The notes: generated by a model from the sequence alone, not told the origin. Shown: positions 1 through 8,131, counted from the stretch's first letter. The stretch is DNA of 64,000 bases from Bacteroidales bacterium (GCA_017960905.1 JAGCYH010000047.1:1-64000), one strand, 5' to 3'. Numbers and translations are program-made.

Positions 1-645
1 ATTGTGGGTTCGGTTCAGGAATCGATTGACACTGGCCGCGTGAAAGAGGAAACGGGCTTCAATGCAAGCCGTAACGCACTGCAAACCACCACTTTGCTCG
101 ATACTATCGAACGCCATAAATTCGATGCCTGCATTGGTGGCGCACGCCGCGACGAGGAAAAAGCCCGCGCCAAAGAGCGTATTTTCTCGCACCGCGACGA
201 TTTTGGTCAGTGGAACCCAAAAAATCAGCGGCCCGAACTGTGGAATATCTTCAACGGCCGCAAGAATATGGGCGAGCATTTCCGCGTGTTCCCAATCAGC
301 AACTGGACCGAGATGGACGTCTGGCAATACATTCTTCAGGAAAAAATTGAACTGCCGTCGCTTTACTACACCCACAAACGCAAAGTGTTTCAGCGAGATG
401 GGCAGTGGCTTGCCGCCGAAGATTGCATTCGGCGCCGCCCCGAGGAAGTGGTGGTTGAGAAGGAAGTGCGCTGCCGCACCATTGGCGATATAACTTGCAC
501 AGGATTAACACTTTCCACGGCTCACTCGCTTGAGGATATTGTTGCCGAGATTGCCGCAACCCGCGTCACCGAACGTGGCGGCCGCGCCGACGACAAACGC
601 TCGGAAACAGCGATGGAAGACCGTAAGAAGTTGGGATATTTTTAG
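1..645 (+). CDS. cysD: Sulfate adenylyltransferase subunit 2 (CysD), 5' end outside the window
   Basis: This is the ATP-pyrophosphatase-like subunit that, with the GTPase CysN, converts ATP and sulfate to adenylyl sulfate in the cytoplasm. The open frame enters at base 1 without a start, so the N-terminal ATP-binding part lies upstream and about 214 residues remain. Recognisable CysD segments are the stretch with CIGGARRDEEKARAKERIFS, the FGQWNPKNQRPELWN segment, the FPISNWTEMDVWQYI segment and the C-terminal GRxxDDKRSETAMEDRKKLGYF-like tail. Its partner cysN is not next to it as usual but 3.3 kb downstream, beyond an inserted gene pair. The identification is secure. Confidence 0.96.
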   Translation: MVGSVQESIDTGRVKEETGFNASRNALQTTTLLDTIERHKFDACIGGARRDEEKARAKERIFSHRDDFGQWNPKNQRPELWNIFNGRKNMGEHFRVFPISNWTEMDVWQYILQEKIELPSLYYTHKRKVFQRDGQWLAAEDCIRRRPEEVVVEKEVRCRTIGDITCTGLTLSTAHSLEDIVAEIAATRVTERGGRADDKRSETAMEDRKKLGYF

Positions 646-839
646 AATTGACAATTGAAAATTGACAGTGGACAATTGTCTGAAAATGAATAATTAAAAA
701 TTAAAAATGAAGGCAGACGATGAGAGAGAATCGCGAACCGATTCAATCCGTTTTTAACCGATAACTTATTCTGATAGAATATGATAAAATCGGTTAGAAA
801 CAAAAAATCTGCGTTCAATCAAAAAATCAGAAATCAAAA
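646..839 (+). other. AT-rich spacer with an inverted repeat, downstream of cysD
   Basis: This spacer between cysD and the cysN fragment begins with low-complexity AATTG/CAATT tracts like those between thiS and thiF. An 8-base inverted repeat, TAACCGAT at 755-762 and ATCGGTTA at 789-796, could form a weak stem with a 26-base loop. It has no T-run, so it is not a clear terminator. I see no TAnnTTTG promoter box in it and no operator like the one before the intact cysN. Confidence 0.4.
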
Positions 840-1010
840 ATGGCGAACAACGGATATTTAGATATGCAACTGCTGCGGTTCACCGCAGCGGACAGTGTCG
901 ACGATGGCAAAAGCACGCTCATTGGGCGGCTGCTCTACGACAGCAAGTCGATTTTCGAAGACCAAATGGCAAGCCAACGAGACAATGACACAGACATTTT
1001 GCAAAACTAA
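840..1010 (+). pseudogene. Truncated, diverged duplicate of the cysN 5' end
   Basis: The first 43 codons copy the start of the intact cysN at 3988, from the start codon to the shared GACCAAATGG near 969. After that the sequence is unrelated and the frame closes after 56 codons. By manual alignment about 15 of 129 bases differ, nearly all at silent positions; only two residues change, T16A and G18D. G18 is the first glycine of the GTPase P-loop (GSVDDGKS), so this copy could not work even apart from the truncation. The silent divergence suggests it came from a functional cysN of another lineage and marks the left edge of the 1.0-3.9 kb insertion. Confidence 0.88.
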
Positions 1011-1020
1011 TTGATTCAAA

Positions 1021-2409
1021 ATGGCATCTGAATATTCATCACTTTACCATAATACCAGACCATTGGGCAAGGGTTCGTCGCTTTTGCCTTTTATTCTTTT
1101 TGTCGTCTGTGCTATTGGTCTATCATTTTGGGGAATAACGAACATTAACTTATTGATTGCCATTGGAATAGCAGCTATACTTTTTGGTGCTGTGTTGGCA
1201 CGAGGCAATGAAGCGTTTTGGAATTGCATTTTTCAGTTTTTCGGCAGCCGCACAGCTATGACTGCCACCATGCTTTGGCTCGTTGTGGGCATATATGGCA
1301 ATATTTTGAAGGAAGGACAAATGGTGGAGGGATTAGTGTGGGCTGCAAGTCGGCTGCATATTGGCAGCACGGGCTTTACGATAGCGGTATTTCTCTTTTC
1401 GGGCTTGTTTGCCATTGCTACTGGCTCTGGATTCGGCACCATCAGCGCAATGAGCCTCACGCTTTTCCCCGCCGGTGTGGTATTGGGAGGTGAACCAGCT
1501 TTGCTTGGCGGTGCAATTCTCTCTGGCGCAGCCTTGGGCGATAGCATTGCACCCGTATCGGACACTGCCGTTATAGCCGCCTCATCGCAGCAATATACCG
1601 ATGGCAGTGTTGCAGACATTGGCGGCACAGTGAAGAACCGATTGCCGATTGTGGGAATTGCTGTAGCTCTGGCCATCATTGCTTTCTTCATCGTTGGCAC
1701 TGTCAATGAAGGCGCAATATCAGCCAATCCAACAACCTCTGGAGATGCGCATCCTTTGGGGTTGGCCATGCTCATACCTACAATCGTGGTGATTGTTCTT
1801 TCGTTTCGCAAGGTGGATATTTTCATTTCGCTTGCCATCGGCAACGCTTTAGCCATTGCTATTGGCTTGTGTTTAGGATTGTTTACACCTTATAATCTAT
1901 TAAATATTGATAATGGACACATGGGGGGCGCAATCATCGATGGCGTAGGAGGAATGGCCAATATCTGCATTTTGCTGATGGTGGTGGTAGCTCTCTCGGG
2001 TCTCATTATTCGTAGTGGTTGCATGGACGACATAGTGGGCTGGCTCAATGTGCATTTTGTCAGGTCGGAACGCAGTGCCGAACTTATCATTTTCTCGCTC
2101 GTGGCCATTGCTGGTATTCTCGTTGCGGCCGTCAATACCATCGCGAATATCTGCATCGCACCTTTCGTTAATAGCATTGGCCTGAAAAACAACATCCATC
2201 CATATCGTCGTGCAACTATCTTAGCCACAGTTATTTGTACATTCCCATTCATCTTACCATACGGCGGGTGCGCCCTTTTGCTACAAAAGGGCATTGAGGC
2301 GTCGTTATGCAGTGTAGATATTGGCGCCGCCAATGTGATGACCTCTGCATTCTATCCGTGGGCGTTGTTGTGCACAACACTTTTATCTTGCTTACTGAAA
2401 CGGAAATAA
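1021..2409 (+). CDS. NhaC-type Na+/H+ antiporter family membrane protein
   Basis: This 462-residue protein is almost entirely hydrophobic, with roughly 11-12 membrane segments from residue 20 to the end. The family signature lies around residues 135-190: ATGSGFGTISAMSL, LFPAGVVLGGEPALLGGA and LSGAALGDSIAPVSDTAVIA. Such proteins exchange Na+ for H+, and some members carry amino or organic acids instead. Only 6 bases separate it from the cysteine-desulfidase-like gene downstream, so the two are probably co-transcribed and may share a substrate. The pair interrupts the cysD-cysN order and is likely acquired. The true substrate cannot be read from the sequence; cysteine or serine uptake coupled to Na+ is a guess from context. 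Confidence 0.85.
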   Translation: MASEYSSLYHNTRPLGKGSSLLPFILFVVCAIGLSFWGITNINLLIAIGIAAILFGAVLARGNEAFWNCIFQFFGSRTAMTATMLWLVVGIYGNILKEGQMVEGLVWAASRLHIGSTGFTIAVFLFSGLFAIATGSGFGTISAMSLTLFPAGVVLGGEPALLGGAILSGAALGDSIAPVSDTAVIAASSQQYTDGSVADIGGTVKNRLPIVGIAVALAIIAFFIVGTVNEGAISANPTTSGDAHPLGLAMLIPTIVVIVLSFRKVDIFISLAIGNALAIAIGLCLGLFTPYNLLNIDNGHMGGAIIDGVGGMANICILLMVVVALSGLIIRSGCMDDIVGWLNVHFVRSERSAELIIFSLVAIAGILVAAVNTIANICIAPFVNSIGLKNNIHPYRRATILATVICTFPFILPYGGCALLLQKGIEASLCSVDIGAANVMTSAFYPWALLCTTLLSCLLKRK

Positions 2410-2415
2410 TACCAA

Positions 2416-3726
2416 ATGAAAGCTCTTACAAAGTTGATTTATAGCGATATGCGTCCTGCGTTAGGGGTTACAGAGCCTGGCGCAATCGCCTTTGCCGTGG
2501 CCAAAGCACGCGAACAAACTTCAGGCAATCTACTGAAAATAAACCTTATACTCAATAGTGGAATGTACAAGAACGCCTTCACTTGCGGCATCCCCAATTG
2601 TTTCAAAATTGGCAACGAATATGCCGCTGCCCTAGGCTTTTTGGCTGCCGACGCCACGCTTGGGTTAGAGTGCCTTGACTCCATTCGCGCCGAAGACAAT
2701 CGCGCTGCCGAAAATCTTGTGAAATCGGGGAAAGTGCATGTGAAACTAGGCGAAATTAGCAGCGTAATCTTCATTCACGCCGAGGTTATTACCGATAAAG
2801 GTTCGGCAGCTGTAACCATCCGCGATTCGCATACCAATATCACCGAAATCGTCCGCAATGGTAAGGTCGTTTTTTCTACCAAAACAGCTAAAGACGACAA
2901 CAACCACGAACCGTCAGTTCCTGACATACATAAACACTCTTTATTACAGATAATCAACTATATAACAAAAGTACCGGCAGAAGAAATTGCCTTCATCGAC
3001 AAGGCATACGAGCTGAATCTGGCACTCTTCGAGCAAGCGCTACACAGCCAACGAACGACCATTACGGCTTATCTATATAGAGAAAATGACAGAAAAACCA
3101 TTTCTACCGACGAGCAGAAAACGGCATCGTTGCTTTGCAACGGCGCCATTGAGGCTCGCGTGCTTGGGTTTTCTCGGCCAGCCATGAGCATCACAGGAAG
3201 CGGCGCACACGGCATCATCGCCACTTTGCCTCTCTATGCATCGGCAAAGATCAACAATTTTAGCCACGAACGCCTATTACGCGCCACTGCACTGAGTTAT
3301 CTCATCTGTATGTACATCAAAGAATACTCGGGGAAACTCTCGGCTTTTTGCGGTTGCGCCATTGCTGCTGGTACTGGAATGGCATGTGCTTTGGCTTGGT
3401 TAAAAGGCGCTTCAAATCGACAAATATCGTTGGTAATCAGGAATATGGCATCATCGATAACGGGGATGATTTGCGATGGTGGCAATCATGGCTGCGCAAT
3501 GAAAGGAGTTGTGGCTGTCGATGCCGCTTATCGCGCTGTCAATATGGCACTTAACGATATTGCCATTGATGCAGCACACGGCATCAATGGTAGTACTCCC
3601 GAGGCGACAATGCGCAACATTGGACTAATAGCATCGCCCGGAATGGTTCAAACGGAAGGCATTATTGTGGAAATCATGCGTGAAAAAATGAGTACAAACA
3701 ACAAAAAACAGCACTCCAAAGAATAA
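2416..3726 (+). CDS. UPF0597 / L-cysteine desulfidase-like (CdsB/CyuA family) protein with an altered cluster site
   Basis: The 436-residue protein matches the serine dehydratase alpha-like UPF0597 family, whose studied members break L-cysteine into sulfide, ammonia and pyruvate with a [4Fe-4S] cluster. Family segments are ALGVTEPGAIA near the N-terminus, SGSGAHGIIATLP, LSAFCGCAIAAGTG and MICDGGNHGCAMK. Known members hold the cluster with three conserved cysteines. Two are present (C312 and C353), but the first, normally in GCTEP, is Val18 here (codon GTT at 2467-2469). The cluster may be incomplete or the substrate may differ. It is coupled to the antiporter gene upstream and ends 260 bases before cysN. 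The family is clear; activity is uncertain. Confidence 0.82.
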   Translation: MKALTKLIYSDMRPALGVTEPGAIAFAVAKAREQTSGNLLKINLILNSGMYKNAFTCGIPNCFKIGNEYAAALGFLAADATLGLECLDSIRAEDNRAAENLVKSGKVHVKLGEISSVIFIHAEVITDKGSAAVTIRDSHTNITEIVRNGKVVFSTKTAKDDNNHEPSVPDIHKHSLLQIINYITKVPAEEIAFIDKAYELNLALFEQALHSQRTTITAYLYRENDRKTISTDEQKTASLLCNGAIEARVLGFSRPAMSITGSGAHGIIATLPLYASAKINNFSHERLLRATALSYLICMYIKEYSGKLSAFCGCAIAAGTGMACALAWLKGASNRQISLVIRNMASSITGMICDGGNHGCAMKGVVAVDAAYRAVNMALNDIAIDAAHGINGSTPEATMRNIGLIASPGMVQTEGIIVEIMREKMSTNNKKQHSKE

Positions 3727-3914
3727 TTCAGTTAAGTATACTATAGCCTTCATATATAGATTGTAACACTTTAAAACACTGTACCATACGATGATAAACA
3801 ACTTGAAACTTTCGATATCGGATTTCGATGTGGAAGTCAGTTTTTTCCCGACCCGAACCTAAAACAGAGAGTGCCATGTGGCGTTATACGTTTTTTACTA
3901 TAAACAACAATAAA

Positions 3915-3931
3915 CCTACCAAAGTAGTAGG
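3915..3931. promoter_or_regulatory. 17-bp palindromic operator upstream of cysN
   Basis: The sequence is CCTACCAAAGTAGTAGG, a CCTAC-N7-GTAGG palindrome. It ends 19 bases before the -7 box of cysN, so it covers the expected -33 region. A palindrome of the same form lies at 15443-15459, 18 bases from the cysK -7 box. Both are followed by nnAATAGAA. The form resembles sites of Rrf2-type (CymR/IscR-like) regulators, which is an inference; no regulator gene is in the window. Confidence 0.78.
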
Positions 3932-3950
3932 ACAATAGAATTATTGTACT

Positions 3951-3958
3951 TATATTTG
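3951..3958 (+). promoter_or_regulatory. cysN promoter, -7 box TATATTTG
   Basis: TATATTTG fits the Bacteroidota -7 consensus TAnnTTTG and lies 29 bases before the cysN start codon, giving a short leader. The same octamer serves cysK and the tRNA gene. It means cysN can be transcribed independently of cysD despite the insertion. Confidence 0.75.
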
Positions 3959-3987
3959 CACCGTATTTTAAAATTTGAAATCAAAAA

Positions 3988-5253
3988 ATGGCTAACAACG
4001 GATATTTAGATATGCAACTGCTGCGGTTCACCACCGCGGGCAGTGTCGACGACGGCAAAAGCACGCTGATTGGCAGACTGTTGTACGATAGCAAATCGAT
4101 TTTTGAGGACCAAATGGAAGCGGTTGAAACGGCGTCAAAAAGCCGTGGAAACGAAGAAGTTAACCTTGCGCTGCTGACCGATGGACTGCGTGCCGAGCGC
4201 GAGCAGGGAATCACAATCGACGTGGCCTATCGCTATTTTGCCACGCCGCGCCGCAAATTCATTATTGCCGACACCCCAGGACATATCGAGTACACGCGGA
4301 ATATGGTGACGGGCGCTTCCACAGCCGATTTGGCGGTGATTCTGGTCGATGCGCGGCACGGAATTATGGAACAGACAATCCGCCACTCGTATGTGGCTGC
4401 ACTGCTGGCTATCAAGCAGATAGTGGTCTGTGTGAACAAGATGGATTTGGTGGATTTTTCGGAAGATGTGTTTGCGAAAATTGTTGCCGACTATAAGGCG
4501 ATGTCGGCGCACCTGCCCATTGGCAAGGTCGATTTTATCCCGATTTCGGCCAAATTGGGCGACAATGTGGTGAACAAATCCGCTAATATGCAGTGGTTCA
4601 ACGGAAAACCGCTTCTTGAGTTTTTGGAAACCGTTGAAATTCAAAACGATACCGAAGAAGCCTTCCGAATGGCTGTTCAGTATGTAATTCGCCCCATATC
4701 AGACAAATACGCCGATTTTCGCGGCTACGCTGGACGCATTGCGAGCGGCAAGGTGAAGGTTGGCGACAGCGTTCGCGTTCTGCCGTCGGGGCAGACGTCG
4801 GCGGTGGCTTCGCTCTGGTTTGCCGACAAGCAACTCACGGAAGCCGTTGAAGGTGACTCAGTTACAGTCTGCCTGAAAGACGATATCGACATTAGTCGCG
4901 GCGACGTTCTGTGCGCCGACAATGGTAATCTGCCCGAGGTAGGGCAGGCTATGTCGCTGAATATCTGTTGGTTCCGTGAAACGCCGCTGCAACTGGGCAA
5001 ACGCTACATTGTGCGCCACGCCACGCAGGAAGTTGTGGGAATGTTCAAGGCTATCGACTACAAAATAGACATTAATTCGCAAGACAAAATTGCCGATGTC
5101 AGTCAGTTGATAATGAACGATATAGCGCACGTCCAACTGAAAACGGCGAGTCCGCTCGTGTTTGAGCCGTACCACACCAACAAGGTGATGGGCAGCCTGA
5201 TAATTGTTGACCCCGACACCAACGACACGCTGGGTGCGGGAATGATTGATTGA
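3988..5253 (+). CDS. cysN: Sulfate adenylyltransferase subunit 1, GTPase CysN
   Basis: CysN hydrolyses GTP to drive formation of adenylyl sulfate by CysD. The 421-residue protein begins with the G domain: P-loop GSVDDGKS at 18-25, the LRAEREQGITID switch region near 68-78, DTPGH at 95-99 and NKMD at 150-153. Elongation-factor-like beta-barrel domains follow, ending in the typical DPDTNDTLGAGMI tail. No APS kinase domain is fused, consistent with an APS reductase next door. The start follows the promoter at 3951 and aligns with the truncated copy at 840. It is the intact member of the pair and carries its own operator. cysH follows after a 77-base spacer. Confidence 0.96.
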   Translation: MANNGYLDMQLLRFTTAGSVDDGKSTLIGRLLYDSKSIFEDQMEAVETASKSRGNEEVNLALLTDGLRAEREQGITIDVAYRYFATPRRKFIIADTPGHIEYTRNMVTGASTADLAVILVDARHGIMEQTIRHSYVAALLAIKQIVVCVNKMDLVDFSEDVFAKIVADYKAMSAHLPIGKVDFIPISAKLGDNVVNKSANMQWFNGKPLLEFLETVEIQNDTEEAFRMAVQYVIRPISDKYADFRGYAGRIASGKVKVGDSVRVLPSGQTSAVASLWFADKQLTEAVEGDSVTVCLKDDIDISRGDVLCADNGNLPEVGQAMSLNICWFRETPLQLGKRYIVRHATQEVVGMFKAIDYKIDINSQDKIADVSQLIMNDIAHVQLKTASPLVFEPYHTNKVMGSLIIVDPDTNDTLGAGMID

Positions 5254-5330
5254 AAAAGAGTAAAGAGTATAGAGTAATGAGTAAAGAAATTCTGAACTTT
5301 ACACGTTACTCATTAAAAATAACGCAAAAT

Positions 5331-6026
5331 ATGGATATAGAGGCACTTAACAAACGCTTTGAGAACGCTTCGGTAACTGAAGTGCTCACTCATTTTCTGA
5401 GTGAGTATAAAGGCGAAATAGGACTTTCGTCAAGCTTAAGCTATGAAGATCAAGTGCTAACGCACTTGATTTGTCAAATTGACAAGACGGCAAAGATTTT
5501 CACGCTCGACACAGGCCGTTTTTTCCCCGAAACATACACTCTGATAGACAAAACAAATCTGCGATATGGCATAAAACTGCAAGTATATTTTCCTGACTAT
5601 CAGAACGTTCAGAAAATGGTTAACGAACACGGCATCAACCTATTCTATGATTCAATAGAGAACAGGCATCTTTGTTGTCAGATACGGAAAATAGAACCTC
5701 TCAAGCGCGCTTTGCACGGCTTGAAGGTGTGGATTACTGGGTTGCGCCGCTCGCAGTCGGTAACGCGAAAAGACATGCAACTCGTTGAATATGACGCAGA
5801 TGACAACATCATCAAACTCAATCCGCTGATAAATTGGTCAGAGGAAGATGTTATTCGCTTTGTAAAAGCGAATAACGTGCCTTACAACAAACTGCACGAC
5901 AAGGGATTTCCGTCAATCGGCTGCCAACCTTGCACCCGCGCCGTCGAGCCTGGCGAGGACATTCGCTCTGGCCGCTGGTGGTGGGAAAATCCCGAACACA
6001 GGGAATGCGGATTGCATAGAAGATAA
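5331..6026 (+). CDS. cysH: Assimilatory APS reductase (CysH family, [4Fe-4S] type)
   Basis: The 231-residue enzyme reduces adenylyl sulfate to sulfite. The cysteine pattern C115-C116 and C198-x-x-C201 is that of the cluster-binding APS reductases rather than the cluster-free PAPS reductases, and the catalytic cysteine is C226 in RECGLH. Other family segments are SSSLSYEDQVL, TLDTGRFFPETY and WITGLRRSQS. A longer frame opens at 5250, but its first 27 codons are the low-complexity AGTAAAGAGTA spacer, so the start at 5331 is preferred. In that spacer AATGAGTAA (5276-5284) and TTACTCATT (5306-5314) form an inverted repeat. It is the third enzyme of the sulfate pathway here; no sulfite reductase is in the window. 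Confidence 0.94.
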   Translation: MDIEALNKRFENASVTEVLTHFLSEYKGEIGLSSSLSYEDQVLTHLICQIDKTAKIFTLDTGRFFPETYTLIDKTNLRYGIKLQVYFPDYQNVQKMVNEHGINLFYDSIENRHLCCQIRKIEPLKRALHGLKVWITGLRRSQSVTRKDMQLVEYDADDNIIKLNPLINWSEEDVIRFVKANNVPYNKLHDKGFPSIGCQPCTRAVEPGEDIRSGRWWWENPEHRECGLHRR

Positions 6027-6058
6027 TGTAAAATATTAATAATTAAACAGATATAAAA

Positions 6059-7036
6059 ATGAAAAGATTTTTAAAAACAATTTTATCGGTAGCCGTAACG
6101 GCTACCGTATTATCATCTTGCGGCGGAAATACTGCAAGTAACTCCGTTGGTTCCAACGGTGAGCTGAAGGGCGAACTGTCGCTGTCGGGTGCGTTTGCGC
6201 TCTATCCGCTGGCGGTGGTTTGGGCCGAAGAGTTTCAGCAACTGAATCCTGGCGTGAAGGTCGATGTGTCAGCTGGTGGCGCAGGAAAGGGAATGACCGA
6301 CGTGCTGGCTGGCGTGGTCGATTTTGGTATGGTTTCGCGCGAAGTATATCCGCAGGAACAAGAGAAGGGCGCCGTTGGTTTCCCGTCGGCTAAAGATGCA
6401 GTGGTGCCGACAATCAATGCCAACAACCCGATTATCAGCAAGATACTCGAGCACGGAATTACCAAAGAGATTGCCCACCGCATTTGGATTGACGGTGATG
6501 TGAAGACTTGGGGCGATGTGCTCGGAACCGACGACCAAACGCCGATTCACATTTACACCCGCTCTGACGCCTGCGGTGCTGCCGAAACGTTTGCCAACTG
6601 GTTCGGTGCCAAGCAGGAAGACCTTGGCGGAACGGCCGTCTTTGGCGACCCTGGGCTTGCCGCTGCCATTCAGAAAGATATCTACGGAATCGGCTTCAAC
6701 AATATCGGTTACGCCTACGACAACGACACGCACAACCTGAACGCCGACCTTCAGATTTTCCCTGTCGATACCGATGAAAACGGCTCAATATCAGACGATG
6801 AGCAATTCTACGACCTGAAGGACAACGTGACGAAGGCCATTGCCGAAGGGCGCTATCCGTCGCCCCCTGCCCGCGACCTGTACCTTGTCACCAAAGGCGT
6901 CCCGACCGACCCTGTGGTTGTGGCTTTCCTGAAATATGTGCTCACCGACGGTCAGAAAAAGAACGAGCCTGTGGGCTATATCGAAATCACTCAAGAAAAG
7001 ATTCAGAAAGCGCTGAATTTGCTTGAAAATAAGTAG
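6059..7036 (+). CDS. PstS-like periplasmic substrate-binding lipoprotein
   Basis: The 325-residue protein starts with a lipoprotein signal ending in VLSSC (C21), so it is probably anchored in a membrane facing the periplasm. The mature part has the PstS/PBP-like fold segments LSGAFALYPLAVVWAEEF, VDVSAGGAGKGMTDVLAGVVDFGMVSRE and the hinge-region YTRSDACGAAETFANWFG. PstS proteins bind phosphate. Lying 32 bases after cysH and before a terminator, it may instead bind sulfate or another oxyanion in this organism, which is an inference from position. No permease or ATPase genes follow, so its transport partners must be elsewhere. Confidence 0.8.
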   Translation: MKRFLKTILSVAVTATVLSSCGGNTASNSVGSNGELKGELSLSGAFALYPLAVVWAEEFQQLNPGVKVDVSAGGAGKGMTDVLAGVVDFGMVSREVYPQEQEKGAVGFPSAKDAVVPTINANNPIISKILEHGITKEIAHRIWIDGDVKTWGDVLGTDDQTPIHIYTRSDACGAAETFANWFGAKQEDLGGTAVFGDPGLAAAIQKDIYGIGFNNIGYAYDNDTHNLNADLQIFPVDTDENGSISDDEQFYDLKDNVTKAIAEGRYPSPPARDLYLVTKGVPTDPVVVAFLKYVLTDGQKKNEPVGYIEITQEKIQKALNLLENK

Positions 7037-7059
7037 ATTACAATTGCAGACTGATACGC

Positions 7060-7097
7060 CCGTCGCAAGGGTGAATAACCCTTGCGACGGATTTTTT
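7060..7097 (+). terminator. Rho-independent terminator after the cys/PstS-like operon
   Basis: A 13-bp perfect stem (7060-7072 with 7078-7090, arm CCGTCGCAAGGGT) with a 5-base loop is followed by a run of T. It ends the cysN-cysH-binding protein transcript. Confidence 0.93.
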
Positions 7098-7131
7098 TGT
7101 TTTTTTCAGCAAGAAAACTATGGAAATCTGT

Positions 7132-7139
7132 TACTTTTG
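7132..7139 (+). promoter_or_regulatory. Promoter -7 box (TACTTTTG) for the amidohydrolase
   Basis: TACTTTTG fits TAnnTTTG and lies just beyond the preceding terminator, 57 bases before the chosen start at 7196. It argues against the longer frame beginning at 7082, which would start inside the terminator and upstream of this promoter. Confidence 0.65.
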
Positions 7140-7195
7140 CGCATTTAGTTTTTTACACATTACTCTTTAATCTTTATACTCTAAAATACATAAAA

Positions 7196-7942
7196 ATGAA
7201 CGATTTCAGTAAATTCAAAAAGATTGACGCCCACACGCACATTGGGGCGTTCGGCAGTCCGTTCAATATCAATTTCAACACCGAGCGACTGCTTGAGCAG
7301 ATGGCGGAATACAATATCGAGAAGACCATTCTTTGCGCGTCGAGCGCCTACTCTAACGACGATACGCTGGCGGCTTGCCGCCAGCACCCCGACAAGATTG
7401 TGCCACTAATGTGGGTCAACTGCGCGCAGGGACAGCCAGCCTACGACCAGCTTGAGCATTACCTGCGCGACGAGCATTTTGCGGGCGCAAAACTGCAGTC
7501 GCTCTTCGATGGCTACACTGCCGACGCGCCCTGCGTTGACCCTGTGGCCGAGCTCTGCGAGAAATACGGCCGTCCGCTGTTCATACATTCGGGACACGAA
7601 CCGTTTGCTTTGCCGTGGCAAATAGGACTTTTGGCCGAGCGCCACCCTCACCTGCCCATCGTGATGATTCACATGGGCCACGCCCATGGTGTGTATGTCG
7701 ATGCGGCGATAACTATGGCTCGCCGCTACGACAATATATGGCTCGAAACGTCGGGTACGTCAATGAGTTGCCAGATTCGCAACGCTTACGACACCGTCGG
7801 CCACGAGCGCGTGATGTTCGGTATCGACTCGCCTTTCCACCACCCGACGGTTGAAATTCAGAAAGTTGCGGCTTGCGGCGTTAATGACGAAGGTCTTGAA
7901 AATATCTTCTACAATAACGCGAAGAAGTTTATGGGTCTATAG
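7196..7942 (+). CDS. Amidohydrolase-2 family metal-dependent hydrolase
   Basis: The 248-residue protein has the TIM-barrel amidohydrolase start D11-x-H13-x-H15 (IDAHTHIG), later histidines in FIHSGHEP and MIHMGHAHG, and an active-site aspartate in MFGIDSPFHHP. Members hydrolyse or decarboxylate small ring and carboxyl compounds; the substrate is not predictable. It follows its own promoter and stands alone between two terminators, so it is not part of the sulfur operons. The start at 7196 is preferred over 7082 because the first 38 codons of the longer frame are terminator and promoter sequence. Confidence 0.85.
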   Translation: MNDFSKFKKIDAHTHIGAFGSPFNINFNTERLLEQMAEYNIEKTILCASSAYSNDDTLAACRQHPDKIVPLMWVNCAQGQPAYDQLEHYLRDEHFAGAKLQSLFDGYTADAPCVDPVAELCEKYGRPLFIHSGHEPFALPWQIGLLAERHPHLPIVMIHMGHAHGVYVDAAITMARRYDNIWLETSGTSMSCQIRNAYDTVGHERVMFGIDSPFHHPTVEIQKVAACGVNDEGLENIFYNNAKKFMGL

Positions 7943-7963
7943 AACTGAATAACAGCGCAATAC

Positions 7964-8001
7964 AAAAGGCGCACTAAACCCTTTGGTTTAGTGCGCCTTT
8001 T
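7964..8001. terminator. Terminator hairpin between convergent genes
   Basis: A 17-bp perfect stem (7964-7980 with 7985-8001, containing GGCGCACTAAACC) has a 4-base loop and A/T arms that give short T-runs on both strands. It lies between the amidohydrolase and the convergent cysE operon and could serve both. Confidence 0.85.
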
Positions 8002-8026
8002 ACAATACAATAAAAATGACAAAGTT

Positions 8027-8077
8027 GTCAATATTTACCTATTTACGATTCAAACATCGTAAATAGGTAATATTGAC
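8027..8077. repeat. Long near-perfect inverted repeat in the convergent intergenic region
   Basis: Bases 8027-8049 and 8056-8077 are inverted copies of about 22 bp (core ACCTATTTACGAT) with one single-base bulge and a 6-base loop. There is no T-run, so it is not a standard terminator. It may halt transcripts from the nine-gene minus-strand operon, protect its 3' end from nucleases, or be a short palindromic repeat element. Confidence 0.65.
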
Positions 8078-8131
8078 GAGATTACATAGAATATTAAAAA
8101 CAACAAAAAAAACTTTTTAAACGCCGCACCC

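Noticed and set aside
840..1010. A functional small CysN-like GTPase
   Set aside because: It has only the first 43 residues of the domain, lacks the switch and NKMD regions, and its P-loop glycine is changed to Asp.
1021..3726. Composite transposon carrying the antiporter and desulfidase genes
   Set aside because: No transposase and no terminal inverted repeats were found; the flanking duplicate is a diverged gene fragment, not a target-site duplication.
5250..5330. Longer CysH start
   Set aside because: The extra codons are low-complexity spacer sequence of a family found between other genes; the enzyme's first helix starts at 5331.
7082..7195. N-terminal extension of the amidohydrolase
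   Set aside because: The extra codons lie in the preceding terminator and its own promoter, and the family start (IDAHTHIG) fits the start at 7196.
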